NCBI RefSeq assembly: GCF_004022705.2
Contig: NZ_RZOY02000002.1
Coordinates: forward strand, 62,001-126,000
Direction: 5' to 3'
DNA: 64,000 nucleotides
Source of the DNA: Mesorhizobium sp. M2D.F.Ca.ET.226.01.1.1
GTDB lineage: Bacteria; Pseudomonadota; Alphaproteobacteria; Rhizobiales; Rhizobiaceae
The notes under the pieces are model-generated. The model was not told the DNA's origin, searched no databases, and worked only from the letters and a program-made list of their open reading frames with translations. The translations under genes were made by a program, and so were the position numbers. Below, in pieces: positions 23,443 through 32,049 of this stretch. Position 1 is the stretch's first letter. Each line of letters opens with the position of its first letter.

Positions 23443-24408
23443 ATGACCGACATCGCCACCTACAACTTCGCCTATCTCGACGAGCAGACCAAGCGGATGA
23501 TCCGCCGCGCCATCCTGAAGGGCATCGCCATTCCCGGCTACCAGGTGCCGTTCGCCTCGCGCGAGATGCCGATGCCCTATGGCTGGGGCACCGGCGGCGT
23601 CCAGGTCACCGCCTCGATCATCGGTCCGGACGACGTGCTGAAAGTCATCGACCAGGGCGCCGACGACACCACCAACGCCGTCTCGATCCGCGCCTTCTTC
23701 AAGAAGGTCGCCAGGGTCGAGGTCACCACCGAGACCGCGAAGGCGACGATCATCCAGACCCGCCACCGCATCCCGGAACATCCGCTCAACGCTGGGCAGG
23801 TGCTGGTCTTCCAGGTGCCGATCCCCGAACCGCTGCGCTTCCTCGAACCGCGCGAGACCGAAACGCGCAAGATGCATGCGCTGGAGGAATATGGCCTGAT
23901 GCATGTGAAGCTCTACGAGGACATCGCAAAGCACGGCCGCATCGCCACCACTTACGCCTATCCGGTCAAGGTCGAGGGCCGTTACGTGATGGACCCGTCA
24001 CCGACGCCGAAATTCGACAATCCGAAGATGCATCGCTCGCCGGCCTTGCAGCTGTTCGGCGCCGGCCGCGAGAAGCGCATCTACGCGGTGCCGCCTTTCA
24101 CCGACGTCGTCAGCCTCGACTTCGAGGACCATCCCTTCGAGGTGCAGGCCTTCGACCAGCCCTGCGCGCTCTGCGGCGCCGAAAACGTCTATCTCGACGA
24201 GGTCATCCTCGACGACCGTGGCGGCCACATGTTCGTCTGCTCCGACACCGACCATTGCGAAAAGCGGCGCGCCGATTCTACCTCCCCCTCGTGGGGAGGT
24301 CGGGCCGAAGGCGCGGGTGGGGGGATCGGCCAATCTTCTCTTTCAACCCCCACCCCGGCGCTGCGCGCCGACCCTCCCCACAAGGGGGAGGGTAAGGAGG
24401 CGAAATGA
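23443..24408 (+). CDS. phnJ: C-P lyase radical-SAM subunit PhnJ, with repeat-derived C-terminal tail
   Basis: 321 residues. PhnJ uses SAM and a 4Fe-4S cluster to cleave the C-P bond of ribose-1-phosphonate 5-phosphate, giving methane (or alkane) and the 1,2-cyclic phosphate. The cluster and thiyl cysteines are Cys241, 244, 266 and 272 with spacing C-x2-C-x21-C-x5-C, identical to E. coli. Gly-rich segments and HRIPEHPLNAGQVLVFQVPIPEP are present. From residue 280 on, about 42 residues rich in Gly/Ser/Pro are encoded by a palindromic repeat (24280-24393), not by the family sequence. Confidence 0.95.
   Translation: MTDIATYNFAYLDEQTKRMIRRAILKGIAIPGYQVPFASREMPMPYGWGTGGVQVTASIIGPDDVLKVIDQGADDTTNAVSIRAFFKKVARVEVTTETAKATIIQTRHRIPEHPLNAGQVLVFQVPIPEPLRFLEPRETETRKMHALEEYGLMHVKLYEDIAKHGRIATTYAYPVKVEGRYVMDPSPTPKFDNPKMHRSPALQLFGAGREKRIYAVPPFTDVVSLDFEDHPFEVQAFDQPCALCGAENVYLDEVILDDRGGHMFVCSDTDHCEKRRADSTSPSWGGRAEGAGGGIGQSSLSTPTPALRADPPHKGEGKEAK
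24280..24393. repeat. Palindromic intergenic repeat (family A) translated as the end of PhnJ
   Basis: Left arm ACCTCCCCCTCGTGGGGAGG with GTCGGGCC; right arm GACCCTCCCCACAAGGGGGA with GGGT. Each end is itself a hairpin and the two ends pair with each other. A related copy lies at 34342-34454. The frame stays open through it, and just after it TAAGGAGG gives the ribosome site of phnK. Confidence 0.8.
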
Positions 24409-25181
24409 CCGACGAACCGCTGCTGCGCGTTTCAGCGCTGTCCAAATTCTACGGCTCGCGCGTCGGCTGCGAGAACGTCACCTTCGATCTCTGGCCGGGC
24501 GAGGTGTTGGCGGTCGTCGGCGAGTCCGGTTCCGGTAAGACGACGCTGCTCAACTGCCTGTCGACCCGCCTGCTGCCCTCCTCCGGCACTGCCAGCTACC
24601 GTATGCGCGATGGCCAGTGGCGCGAGCTCTACCGCATGAGCGAGGCCGAGCGCCGCTTCCTGATGCGCACCGACTGGGGGTTCGTCCACCAGAACCCGGC
24701 GGACGGGCTGCGTATGACGGTGTCGGCCGGAGCCAATGTCGGCGAGCGGCTGATGGCTGTCGGCGACCGCCACTACGGCAGGATCCGCGCCACGGCCGTC
24801 GACTGGCTGTCGCGCGTCGAGATCGACGAGGACCGCATAGACGACGAGCCGCGCGCCTTCTCCGGCGGCATGCGCCAGCGCCTGCAGATCGCTCGCAACC
24901 TGGTGACCGGACCGCGGCTCGTCTTCATGGACGAGCCGACCGGCGGCCTCGACGTCTCCGTGCAGGCGCGCCTGCTCGACCTGTTGCGCGGACTGGTCAC
25001 CGATCTCGGACTGGCGGCGATTGTCGTCACCCACGACCTCGCGGTGGCGCGACTTTTGTCGCAGCGCATGATGGTGATGAAGGATGGCCGCGTCGTCGAA
25101 AGCGGCCTCACCGACCGCGTGCTCGACGATCCGCGCGCGCCGTATACGCAGTTGCTCGTGTCTTCGATTTTGCAGGTCTAG
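24405..25181 (+). CDS. phnK: C-P lyase ATP-binding subunit PhnK
   Basis: 258 residues, ABC-type ATPase that docks on the PhnJ surface of the C-P lyase core rather than on a membrane channel. Walker A GESGSGKTTLLNCL (about 37), FSGGMRQRLQIARNL signature, Walker B LVFMDEPTGGLDVSVQ and the VTHDLAVAR switch are intact, with dipeptide-transporter-like architecture. Starts with ATGA overlap at the PhnJ stop and a perfect AAGGAGG ribosome site that lies at the edge of the repeat. Confidence 0.95.
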   Translation: MTDEPLLRVSALSKFYGSRVGCENVTFDLWPGEVLAVVGESGSGKTTLLNCLSTRLLPSSGTASYRMRDGQWRELYRMSEAERRFLMRTDWGFVHQNPADGLRMTVSAGANVGERLMAVGDRHYGRIRATAVDWLSRVEIDEDRIDDEPRAFSGGMRQRLQIARNLVTGPRLVFMDEPTGGLDVSVQARLLDLLRGLVTDLGLAAIVVTHDLAVARLLSQRMMVMKDGRVVESGLTDRVLDDPRAPYTQLLVSSILQV

Positions 25182-25183
25182 CC

Positions 25184-25228
25184 GCATGATCCTCAAAAGT
25201 GGAAGCCGGTTTTCGGACCAGATCATGC
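25184..25228. repeat. Short palindromic repeat 'GCATGATC...GATCATGC', copy 1
   Basis: Starts two bases after the phnK stop: GCATGATCC, AAAAGTGG, CCGGTTTTCGG and GATCATGC. A second copy overlaps the stop of the ATPase gene at 58649-58693. Confidence 0.65.
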
Positions 25229-25247
25229 GGCAAAACGAAGGACTCTG

Positions 25248-25958
25248 ATGATGGCCACTCCTCTTGTCGTTTCCGATGTCGCCAAAAGCTTCACCATGCA
25301 TCTGCGCGACGGCGTCAGGCTGCCGGTGGTGGCGGGTGTTTCCTTCGCGATTCGCGCCGGCGAATGCGCCGTGCTCGGCGGCCCGTCCGGCGCGGGAAAG
25401 AGCTCGATCCTGAAGATGCTCTACGGCAACTATGCCGTCGATGAAGGCCAGATCATCGTCCAGCATGGGGGCGGGTTGATCGACCTCGCCACAGCCAGCC
25501 CGCGCACCGTGCTTTCCGTGCGCCGCCACACGATCGGTTATGTCAGCCAATTCCTGCGCACCGTGCCGCGCGTCTCGGCGCTCGACGTCGTCGCCGAGCC
25601 GCTGGTCGAACGCGGCAAGGACAGGGAGGCGGCACGTAAGAAAGCGCGCGCCTTGCTTGCGCAGCTCAATCTGCCCGAAAAACTCTGGGCGCTGCCGCCG
25701 GCGACCTTCTCCGGCGGCGAGCAGCAGCGCGTCAACATCGCGCGCGGCTTCATCACCGAGCATCCGATCCTTTTGCTCGACGAGCCGACCGCCTCGCTCG
25801 ACGCCAGGAACCGCGATGTCGTGGTCGAGCTCATCTCCGCCAAGAAGGCGGCGGGCGTTGCCTTGCTCGGCATCTTCCATGACCTCGATGTGCGCGATGC
25901 GGTCGCCGATCGCGTCATCGACGTCACCGCCTTCGCCGCCGGAAAGATCGCCGCATGA
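25248..25958 (+). CDS. phnL: C-P lyase ATP-binding subunit PhnL
   Basis: 236 residues, second ABC-type ATPase of the phosphonate pathway, required with PhnGHI for formation of the ribosyl phosphonate. Walker [15 protein letters not shown] (about 46), Q-loop region [12 protein letters not shown], signature [15 protein letters not shown], Walker [12 protein letters not shown], switch IFHDLD. Two adjacent ATG codons; AAGGA precedes. Overlaps the next gene by 4 bp. Confidence 0.95.
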   Translation: MMATPLVVSDVAKSFTMHLRDGVRLPVVAGVSFAIRAGECAVLGGPSGAGKSSILKMLYGNYAVDEGQIIVQHGGGLIDLATASPRTVLSVRRHTIGYVSQFLRTVPRVSALDVVAEPLVERGKDREAARKKARALLAQLNLPEKLWALPPATFSGGEQQRVNIARGFITEHPILLLDEPTASLDARNRDVVVELISAKKAAGVALLGIFHDLDVRDAVADRVIDVTAFAAGKIAA

Positions 25959-26572
25959 GCAAGAAACTTTCGGAGACGCCGCTGATCCATCCGACGGCGC
26001 AGGTCGAAAACTCGACCCTCGGCCGCTGGACCGAGATCGCCGAGCGCAGCCGTGTCGCCGAATCCGAGCTCGGCGACTACTCCTACATGATGCAGGACTG
26101 CGCCGTCTGGTGCGCGACCATTCGAAAATTCTCCAACATCGCGGCAAGCGTGCGCATCAACGCCACCAATCATCCGACCTGGCGGCCGACGCTGCATCAC
26201 TTCACCTATCGCGCCTCCGACTATTGGGACGATGCCGAGCATGAGAGCGAGTTTTTCGCCGAGCGCCGCGCCAAGCGCGTCACCATCGGCCATGACACCT
26301 GGCTTGGCCATGGCTCGACCATCCTGCCCGGCGTGACCGTCGGGGATGGCGCGGCGGTCGGCGCAGGCGCGGTTGTGTCGAAGGACGTCGCGCCCTACAC
26401 CATCGTCGGCGGCGTGCCGGCGAAACCGATCCGCGAGCGCTTCGACCGTCGCACCGCCGAGCGCTACCAGGCGCTTGCCTGGTGGGATTGGGACCATGCA
26501 AGGCTGCGCACCGCGCTCGATGATTTTCGCGAGCTCTCGGCCGAGGCGTTTCTCGAAAAGCATGGCGGTTGA
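25955..26572 (+). CDS. Phosphonate-cluster hexapeptide-repeat transferase
   Basis: 205 residues, left-handed beta-helix acyltransferase of the type linked to phn operons (TIGR03308-like). Hexapeptide turns are visible as [34 protein letters not shown] and later [53 protein letters not shown]. The catalytic His of CAT-type xenobiotic transferases fits the NATNHPTW segment. May acetylate aminophosphonates as PhnO does in E. coli, but PhnO is a GNAT enzyme, so this is only a proposal. Confidence 0.85.
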   Translation: MSKKLSETPLIHPTAQVENSTLGRWTEIAERSRVAESELGDYSYMMQDCAVWCATIRKFSNIAASVRINATNHPTWRPTLHHFTYRASDYWDDAEHESEFFAERRAKRVTIGHDTWLGHGSTILPGVTVGDGAAVGAGAVVSKDVAPYTIVGGVPAKPIRERFDRRTAERYQALAWWDWDHARLRTALDDFRELSAEAFLEKHGG

Positions 26573-26637
26573 GCGGCCTCCTTTCATATATCTGACATAG
26601 GACTCGGACAGGAGGCTTTCTTCCCCGGGAGATCGCC

Positions 26638-27348
26638 ATGCTCGACACAATCAGACCCTCGCTCGCCGGATTCTTCGAGAGCACCAATCCGATGCCGCCC
26701 GCCCACCTTGGCACACGTTACGACACGGCCGGCAACTTCCTGCTCGAACCGGGCAACACCGTCGTCTGCCATCTGGTCGACGACTCCCCTTCGCAAGCAG
26801 CGATCGTCGAGGTGCGTGAGCGCATGCGCGCCATGCCGGATGCGGATCGCCTCGCCTTCACGCCGATTTCCAGCCTGCACATGACCCTGTTGCAGGGCAT
26901 CATCGAATATCGCCGCCGCCTTCCTTACTGGCCTTCGGACGTGCCTCTCGACACCGGCGTCGACGACATGACCCGCCTCTACCTCGAACGCCTGCAAGGC
27001 TTCGAGGGCCACGGTCCCTTCAAGGTCAAGATTGTCGAAGTCGTGCCGACAGGCCTGACTGTCGCCGGCGCCGCCGAAGAAGATCGCCAAATCCTGAAAG
27101 CCTGGCGCGATGCGCTGTCCGTGCCGTTCGGCTACCGCCATCTGGACCACGATACCTATGTGTTCCACATCACTTTCGCCTACCAGATCCGCCGTCTCGC
27201 CGACGAACGCGCGGCTGCGTGGCAGGATCTGTTCGACGACTGCCTGTCATTCCTGGAGCGCGAGGCTCCAGTGATCGAGCTCAGGCCGCCGGCCTTCTGC
27301 AGCTTCAAGGATATGAAGCATTTCGAGGAACTGCTCGTCTTAGGATGA
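26638..27348 (+). CDS. DUF1868 protein, 2H-phosphoesterase-like
   Basis: 236 residues. Two H-x-T motifs mark the 2H (ligT-like) phosphoesterase fold: SSLHMTLLQG at about residue 81 and YVFHITFAY at about 177. Between them is a typical alpha/beta arrangement. GGGAG precedes the ATG. It is codirectional with the C-P lyase genes and precedes the phnCDE transporter genes. Enzymes of this superfamily open cyclic phosphates; C-P lyase makes a 5-phosphoribosyl 1,2-cyclic phosphate normally opened by PhnP, which is not present here, so replacement of PhnP is a testable idea. Confidence 0.75.
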   Translation: MLDTIRPSLAGFFESTNPMPPAHLGTRYDTAGNFLLEPGNTVVCHLVDDSPSQAAIVEVRERMRAMPDADRLAFTPISSLHMTLLQGIIEYRRRLPYWPSDVPLDTGVDDMTRLYLERLQGFEGHGPFKVKIVEVVPTGLTVAGAAEEDRQILKAWRDALSVPFGYRHLDHDTYVFHITFAYQIRRLADERAAAWQDLFDDCLSFLEREAPVIELRPPAFCSFKDMKHFEELLVLG

Positions 27349-27452
27349 CTGCGGCCTGCCGCCAAAGCCTGGCCTCCGACCTGACCCCGCAGCTCGCAGC
27401 GATTTTGGACGGCTGGCATAATCGGGTATTGCGCCTGTGGGCGGTAACAAAA

Positions 27453-27470
27453 CTGACATCAATCCGACAC
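27453..27470 (+). promoter_or_regulatory. Pho-box candidate upstream of phnC
   Basis: CTGACATCAATCCGACAC matches the PhoB box CTGTCAT-n4-CTGTCAY at about 14 of 18 positions, with two direct half-sites 11 bases apart. It lies about 70 bp before the phnC ATG inside a 192-bp gap, so the transporter genes may have their own phosphate-starvation promoter. Confidence 0.5.
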
Positions 27471-27540
27471 CTCAGCTTCATGCGCCTGCGCTAGCCAAGG
27501 TTAACAGACCTTCAAACGGCGACGGACTGGAGTATTTGGT

Positions 27541-28398
27541 ATGTCAGGATCATCGGCCACGCTCGAAATCCGCGGCGTAACCCGACGATTTGGCAAGAAC
27601 ACCGCCGTCAGCGACATCAACGTCTCGATCCCGCGCGGTCAGATGGTCGGCATCATCGGCCGTTCCGGCGCCGGCAAGTCGACGCTGCTGCGCATGATCA
27701 ATCGTCTCATCGATCCCAGCCAGGGGTCGATTTTCTTTGACGGCGCCGAGGTCTCCAGCCTGCAGGGTTCGCCGCTGCGCCGCTGGCAGCGCGATTGCGC
27801 CATGATCTTCCAGCAGTTCAACCTCGTGCCGCGCCTCGACGTTTTGACCAATGTCCTGCTCGGCCGCCTCAACCATCGCTCTACGCTTTCCAATCTGCTC
27901 GGCATGTTCACGCGCACCGAATGCGCCGAGGCGGTGGCCGCGCTCGAGCGCCTCGACATCGCCCGCACCGCGCTGCAGCCGGCCGGCACGCTGTCCGGCG
28001 GCCAGCAGCAGCGTGTCGCGATCGCCCGCGCCATGATGCAGCAGCCGAAGGTGCTTCTGGCCGACGAGCCGATCGCCTCGCTCGATCCGCTCAACGCCAA
28101 GGTCGTGATGGACTCGCTGCGCGACATCAATTTGCGCGAAGGCATCACCGTCGTCACCAATCTGCACACGCTGGATACCGCCCGCGCCTACTGCACCCGC
28201 ATCATCGGCATGGCCGCCGGCAAGGTCGTCTTCGACGGTGGACCGGAAGATCTCGACCGCGACGCCGTGCGCACCGTCTATGGCGCCGACGCCAGCGGCG
28301 CAGAAATCTCCGAGGCCATCACGTCGACCAGCGTGACCATCAAGCCGAAGATCACCGCATCCGCCGGACCGCTCGAACCAGCCTTTCCTGGCTACTGA
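27541..28398 (+). CDS. phnC: Phosphonate ABC transporter ATP-binding protein
   Basis: 285 residues. Walker [15 protein letters not shown] (about 41), signature [15 protein letters not shown], Walker [14 protein letters not shown], switch VTNLHTLD (Asn-Leu-His, normal for PhnC). C-terminal [13 protein letters not shown] is family specific; the last 25 residues are a Thr/Ser/Pro-rich tail. GGAG before the ATG. Energises PhnE1/PhnE2. Confidence 0.95.
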   Translation: MSGSSATLEIRGVTRRFGKNTAVSDINVSIPRGQMVGIIGRSGAGKSTLLRMINRLIDPSQGSIFFDGAEVSSLQGSPLRRWQRDCAMIFQQFNLVPRLDVLTNVLLGRLNHRSTLSNLLGMFTRTECAEAVAALERLDIARTALQPAGTLSGGQQQRVAIARAMMQQPKVLLADEPIASLDPLNAKVVMDSLRDINLREGITVVTNLHTLDTARAYCTRIIGMAAGKVVFDGGPEDLDRDAVRTVYGADASGAEISEAITSTSVTIKPKITASAGPLEPAFPGY

Positions 28399-28535
28399 AT
28401 CCGCCACCCGGCTCCAGGCGGCCGGGCAATCGTGGATATCGAGAGCAACCCGGATCGCCCGCCAGCGTCAAAGGCAAGACTTGAAAAATCAGAACGCCAC
28501 CGGCGCGCAGCCGGAACAACAGGAGAGAGATCAAA

Positions 28536-29444
28536 ATGTTCAGGAAGATGGTTTTTGGGGCGGTTTCGCTGCTCGCCATGGCCGCAAGCGCCGCGCACGC
28601 CGCTGATATCAAGGAATTCCGCGTCGGCATCCTTGGCGGTGAGAACGAGACCGACCGTCTGCGCAACTACCAGTGCCTCGCCGACCATCTGAAGGCCGAA
28701 TTCGGCTTCGACAAGGTGTCGCTGTTCCCGGCCGCCGACTATGACGGCGTGATCCAGGGCCTGCTCGGCGGCACGCTCGACTTCGCCGAGCTCGGCGCGT
28801 CCGGCTACGCCAGCGTCTATCTGAAGGACCCGAAGGCCGTCACTCCGATCCTGACCACCCAGCAAACCGACGGCTCGACGGGCTATTATTCGGTTGGCCT
28901 GGCGCTGAAGACCTCCGGCATCACCGACATCAAGTCGGCCAAGGGCAAGAAGCTCGGCTATGCCGATCCGGACTCGACCTCAGGCTATCTGATCCCGCTG
29001 ACCCAGATTCCGAAGGACACCGGCGCTTCCAACGAGACTTATTTCGCCTCGACCCAGTTCAATGGCGGCCATGAGAACAACGTGCTGGCCGTGCGCGACG
29101 GCAAGGTCGACGTTGCCGTGGACGATTCCTCGGGCATCGGCGACTTCAAGAACGGCTACACCTCCGGCACCTTCCACAAGGAAGTCGCCAAGGGCGCCGT
29201 CGATCCGAACGATTTCGTCGAGGTCTGGCGCTCGGGCCTGATCCCGAACGGCCCGCTGGTCGTGCGCACCGCGATCGGCCCCGACATGACCGCCAAGCTG
29301 GCCGCTTTCTTCACCGAGCTGCCGAAGAAGGACAAGGCCTGCTTCGAAGGCGTCGAGGGCGGTGATTTCACCGGCTACGTCCCGGTGAAGCCGGACTTCT
29401 ACAGCGTCATCGTCGAAGCCCGCAAAGCTGCCATCGGCGGCTAA
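28536..29444 (+). CDS. phnD: Phosphonate ABC transporter solute-binding protein
   Basis: 302 residues with a Sec signal peptide (1-22, AAHAADIKEF). Type II binding protein: FRVGILGGENETDRLRNYQCLADHL, then the ligand pocket segments GTLDFAELGASGYASVYL, YADPDSTSGYLIPLTQI and DVAVDDSSGIGDF. These Ser/Thr/Asp-rich loops bind the phosphonate group in the periplasm. GAGAGA ribosome site. Followed at once by a terminator-like hairpin. Confidence 0.96.
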   Translation: MFRKMVFGAVSLLAMAASAAHAADIKEFRVGILGGENETDRLRNYQCLADHLKAEFGFDKVSLFPAADYDGVIQGLLGGTLDFAELGASGYASVYLKDPKAVTPILTTQQTDGSTGYYSVGLALKTSGITDIKSAKGKKLGYADPDSTSGYLIPLTQIPKDTGASNETYFASTQFNGGHENNVLAVRDGKVDVAVDDSSGIGDFKNGYTSGTFHKEVAKGAVDPNDFVEVWRSGLIPNGPLVVRTAIGPDMTAKLAAFFTELPKKDKACFEGVEGGDFTGYVPVKPDFYSVIVEARKAAIGG

Positions 29445-29456
29445 AGGCAAGATCAG

Positions 29457-29489
29457 AAAGGGCGGTGTACCTCCAGCACCGCCCTTTTT
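29457..29489 (+). terminator. Rho-independent terminator/attenuator between phnD and phnE1
   Basis: AAAGGGCGGTG pairs with CACCGCCCTTT, with a nine-base loop, and TTTTT completes the structure. It lies 13 bases behind the phnD stop and 13 bases before the phnE1 ATG. Partial termination would give more PhnD than PhnE. Confidence 0.75.
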
Positions 29490-29502
29490 GCATGCTCCGA
29501 TC

Positions 29503-30456
29503 ATGACATCAGCGACACTTCATTCCGACGCCACCCGCCAGCAGGCCGATGCCTGGCGGCGCCAAACATCGGTTCGCCGCTTCTACACCGCGCTTGGCGT
29601 CGGCCTGCTGCTTGTCGCCATGTGCGCCACCATGTGGTTCGCCGACGAGGCCAATGCCGGCCATTTCTTCGACCGGCTGCCGCATATCCTCGATTTCCTG
29701 AGTTGGCTGATCCCGAAGGACTGGAACGACGTCTGGCGCGCGCTGTTCGACATCGCGTCGCCCAGCGACAAGGGCACGCAGGAATTCAACTTCCCGCTCG
29801 GCCGCGTCTATGTCTGGGGCGGCTTCTACATCCCCGAATATTTCGAGCTGATGCTGACCACGGTGAACGTGGCGCTGGTCTCGACCTTCATCGGCTTCGT
29901 CTTCGCCGTTCCGTTCTCCTTTATCGCCGCGCGCAACCTGACGCCAAGCCCGATCCTGCGGCTCATCGTCAAGCGCTTCATGGAACTGCTGCGCGCCTTC
30001 CCGGAGATCGTCATTGCCGGCCTGTTCGCGGCCATCGTTTCGATCGGCCCGGTCGCCGCCATCATCGCCATCGGCCTGCATTCGATCGGCGCGCTGGGCA
30101 AGCTGTTCTACGAGATCAACGAGAACATCGACATGCGGCCGGAGGAGGGCCTGCGCGCGGTCGGCGCCAATTGGTTCGAGCGCGTGCGCTTCGCCGACCT
30201 GCCGCAGGTGCTGCCCAATTTCATGTCCTATACGCTGCTCAGGATCGAGATCAACGTGCGCATCTCGACCATCATGGGCGCAGTCGGCGGCGGCGGCATC
30301 GGCGAGGAGCTGAAGCTCGCCATCTCGCGCGGCTTCGGCGCCAAGACCCTGGCGCTGGTGCTCCTGCTCTTCATCACCATCTTCCTCGTCGACCAGTTCT
30401 CCGCCTGGCTGCGCCGCAAGCTCGTCGGCGAGCAGGCTTTCCTGATGAGCGCTTGA
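29503..30456 (+). CDS. phnE: Phosphonate ABC transporter permease 1
   Basis: 317 residues from ATG 29503 (a TTG five codons earlier lies in the terminator tail). First membrane segment at about residues 27-47, then five more; the coupling loop is EGLRAVGANWFERVRFADLPQVLP and the family ending GAVGGGGIGEELKLAISRGFGAKT is present. First of two PhnE paralogues (often named PhnE1), which form a heterodimeric channel in rhizobia. Confidence 0.94.
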   Translation: MTSATLHSDATRQQADAWRRQTSVRRFYTALGVGLLLVAMCATMWFADEANAGHFFDRLPHILDFLSWLIPKDWNDVWRALFDIASPSDKGTQEFNFPLGRVYVWGGFYIPEYFELMLTTVNVALVSTFIGFVFAVPFSFIAARNLTPSPILRLIVKRFMELLRAFPEIVIAGLFAAIVSIGPVAAIIAIGLHSIGALGKLFYEINENIDMRPEEGLRAVGANWFERVRFADLPQVLPNFMSYTLLRIEINVRISTIMGAVGGGGIGEELKLAISRGFGAKTLALVLLLFITIFLVDQFSAWLRRKLVGEQAFLMSA

Positions 30457-30457
30457 T

Positions 30458-31825
30458 ATGTCGACGATTACCGCAGACGAAATCAGCGCGATCGAGAAAC
30501 GCCATCCGCACATCTTTCAGCGGCCGGCCTACAAGCGCTTCTGGCCGCTGCTGCTGGTCGCCGGCACGGTGCTCTATCTTGGCTATGCCTTGTGGTTCTT
30601 CAGCCTGCCGCAGGTGCTGCGCGAGTCGCATTGGGAGCGCCTGCCGCTCTTCCTGTCGCAATGGATCAGCTACGACCTGCAGCCGGAATTCCGGCTCGAT
30701 CAGCCTGAGATCACCCCGAAATATCCGCGTTTTTCCGCACTTGGCGAAAACCCCAACCCGGATTGGGTGATCAAGAACCCCGACGGCACCTACACGGTCC
30801 AGATCGACGGTGACGCAAAATTCGTCACCTTCGACAAGACGAAGGCCACGCTCACGGCCAATGGCGTGACCGTGCCGATAAGGCTGACCGGCGGCAAGCC
30901 GGTGGTGACCGGCCCTGCGCCCGACTGGGTGACCGTCCATGACGACGAGATCGTCGCCAAGATGGGTTTTGCGGGCGAAGTGCGCGTCACGGTCGACCGC
31001 GTCAAGGTGCGCAAGCGCTTCCTCGGCTGGGCCAATTTCGTCTTCGACACCCGCTCGCCCTTCTTCGGCAAACCGGCCGGCGAGGTGATGTCACTGATCG
31101 TCTCCGGGCCGGAGCTCCAGCCCGGCACGTCGAACCTTGCCTTGGCCGCCGACAACATCTGGAACAACGCGCAGTGGCAGCACGGCGATGTCTGGACGAA
31201 GCTGCTGCAGACGATCGTCATGGCGTTTCTCGGCACGCTGCTCGGCGGCATCGTCGCCTTCCCGCTTGCCTTTTTCGCCGCCCGCAACATCACGCCGAGC
31301 GGGCTGCTCAGTCAGGTGCTGAAGCGCTTCTTCGATTTCATGCGCTCGGTCGACATGCTGATCTGGGCGCTGTTCTTCACCCGCGCCTTCGGCCCCGGGC
31401 CGCTGGCGGGAAGTGCGGCGATCTTCTTCACCGAGATCGGCACATTGGGCAAAACCTATTCCGAGGCGCTGGAAAACATCGACGACAAGGCGCGCGAAGG
31501 CGTGCTCTCGACGGGCGCCAACGGCATTTTGGTGCAGCGCTACGGTGTGCTGCCGGAAGTGGTGCCGATCTTCATCAGCCAGACGCTGTATCAGTGGGAA
31601 TCGAACACGCGCGGTGCCACCATCATCGGCGCTGTCGGCGCCGGCGGCATCGGCCTGAAACTGTGGGAAGCGATGCGCACCAATTCGAACTGGGCCAACG
31701 TCTTCTACATGGTGCTCTTGACGCTGCTCGTCGTCTTTGTCTTCGACAACATCTCGAACTTCCTGCGCCGAAGGCTCAGCCGCACGCTGCATGATTACAA
31801 CCGGCTGCAGGCTGAGCGGGGGTAG
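30458..31825 (+). CDS. phnE: Phosphonate ABC transporter permease 2 (long PhnE)
   Basis: 455 residues. The first membrane segment (about 28-48) is followed by a periplasmic insert of roughly 170 residues with repeated TV-rich strands (ATLTANGVTVPIRLTGGKP), then the permease domain with coupling loop EGVLSTGANGILVQRYGVLPEVVP and [18 protein letters not shown]. Long second PhnE proteins of about this size are usual in rhizobia. It begins one base after the phnE1 stop and is the last phn gene here. Confidence 0.93.
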   Translation: MSTITADEISAIEKRHPHIFQRPAYKRFWPLLLVAGTVLYLGYALWFFSLPQVLRESHWERLPLFLSQWISYDLQPEFRLDQPEITPKYPRFSALGENPNPDWVIKNPDGTYTVQIDGDAKFVTFDKTKATLTANGVTVPIRLTGGKPVVTGPAPDWVTVHDDEIVAKMGFAGEVRVTVDRVKVRKRFLGWANFVFDTRSPFFGKPAGEVMSLIVSGPELQPGTSNLALAADNIWNNAQWQHGDVWTKLLQTIVMAFLGTLLGGIVAFPLAFFAARNITPSGLLSQVLKRFFDFMRSVDMLIWALFFTRAFGPGPLAGSAAIFFTEIGTLGKTYSEALENIDDKAREGVLSTGANGILVQRYGVLPEVVPIFISQTLYQWESNTRGATIIGAVGAGGIGLKLWEAMRTNSNWANVFYMVLLTLLVVFVFDNISNFLRRRLSRTLHDYNRLQAERG

Positions 31826-31860
31826 GACTGCTGCCCTCTTACGAGAGGTCGGCGGGACAG

Positions 31861-32015
31861 CACCCCCTCTTCCTACCGGACATCTCCCCCGCAAGGGGGG
31901 AGATTGGCCGTCATCTCGACCTTAGCCAACTTCCAACGTCGCAGGATGGGCGGTGCGCCTCGAGTGCTGATCTCCCCCCTTGCGGGGGAGATGTCCGGCA
32001 GGACAGAGGGGGGTG
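31861..32015. repeat. Palindromic intergenic repeat (family B), copy 1
   Basis: 155 bases. Right arm ATCTCCCCCCTTGCGGGGGA, GATGTCCGGCAGGACAGAGG and GGGGTG mirrors the left arm CACCCCCTCTTCC, CCGGACATCTCCCCCGC. Each arm also folds on its own. Copy 2 lies at 55022-55182. Confidence 0.8.
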
Positions 32016-32049
32016 TGAAGGAACGCCGACGCTCACCGGCAGGCGAATC

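Noticed and set aside
24432..26147. A 571-codon minus-strand frame opposite phnK and phnL
   Set aside because: Antisense to two clear ATPase genes; composition is that of a shadow frame.
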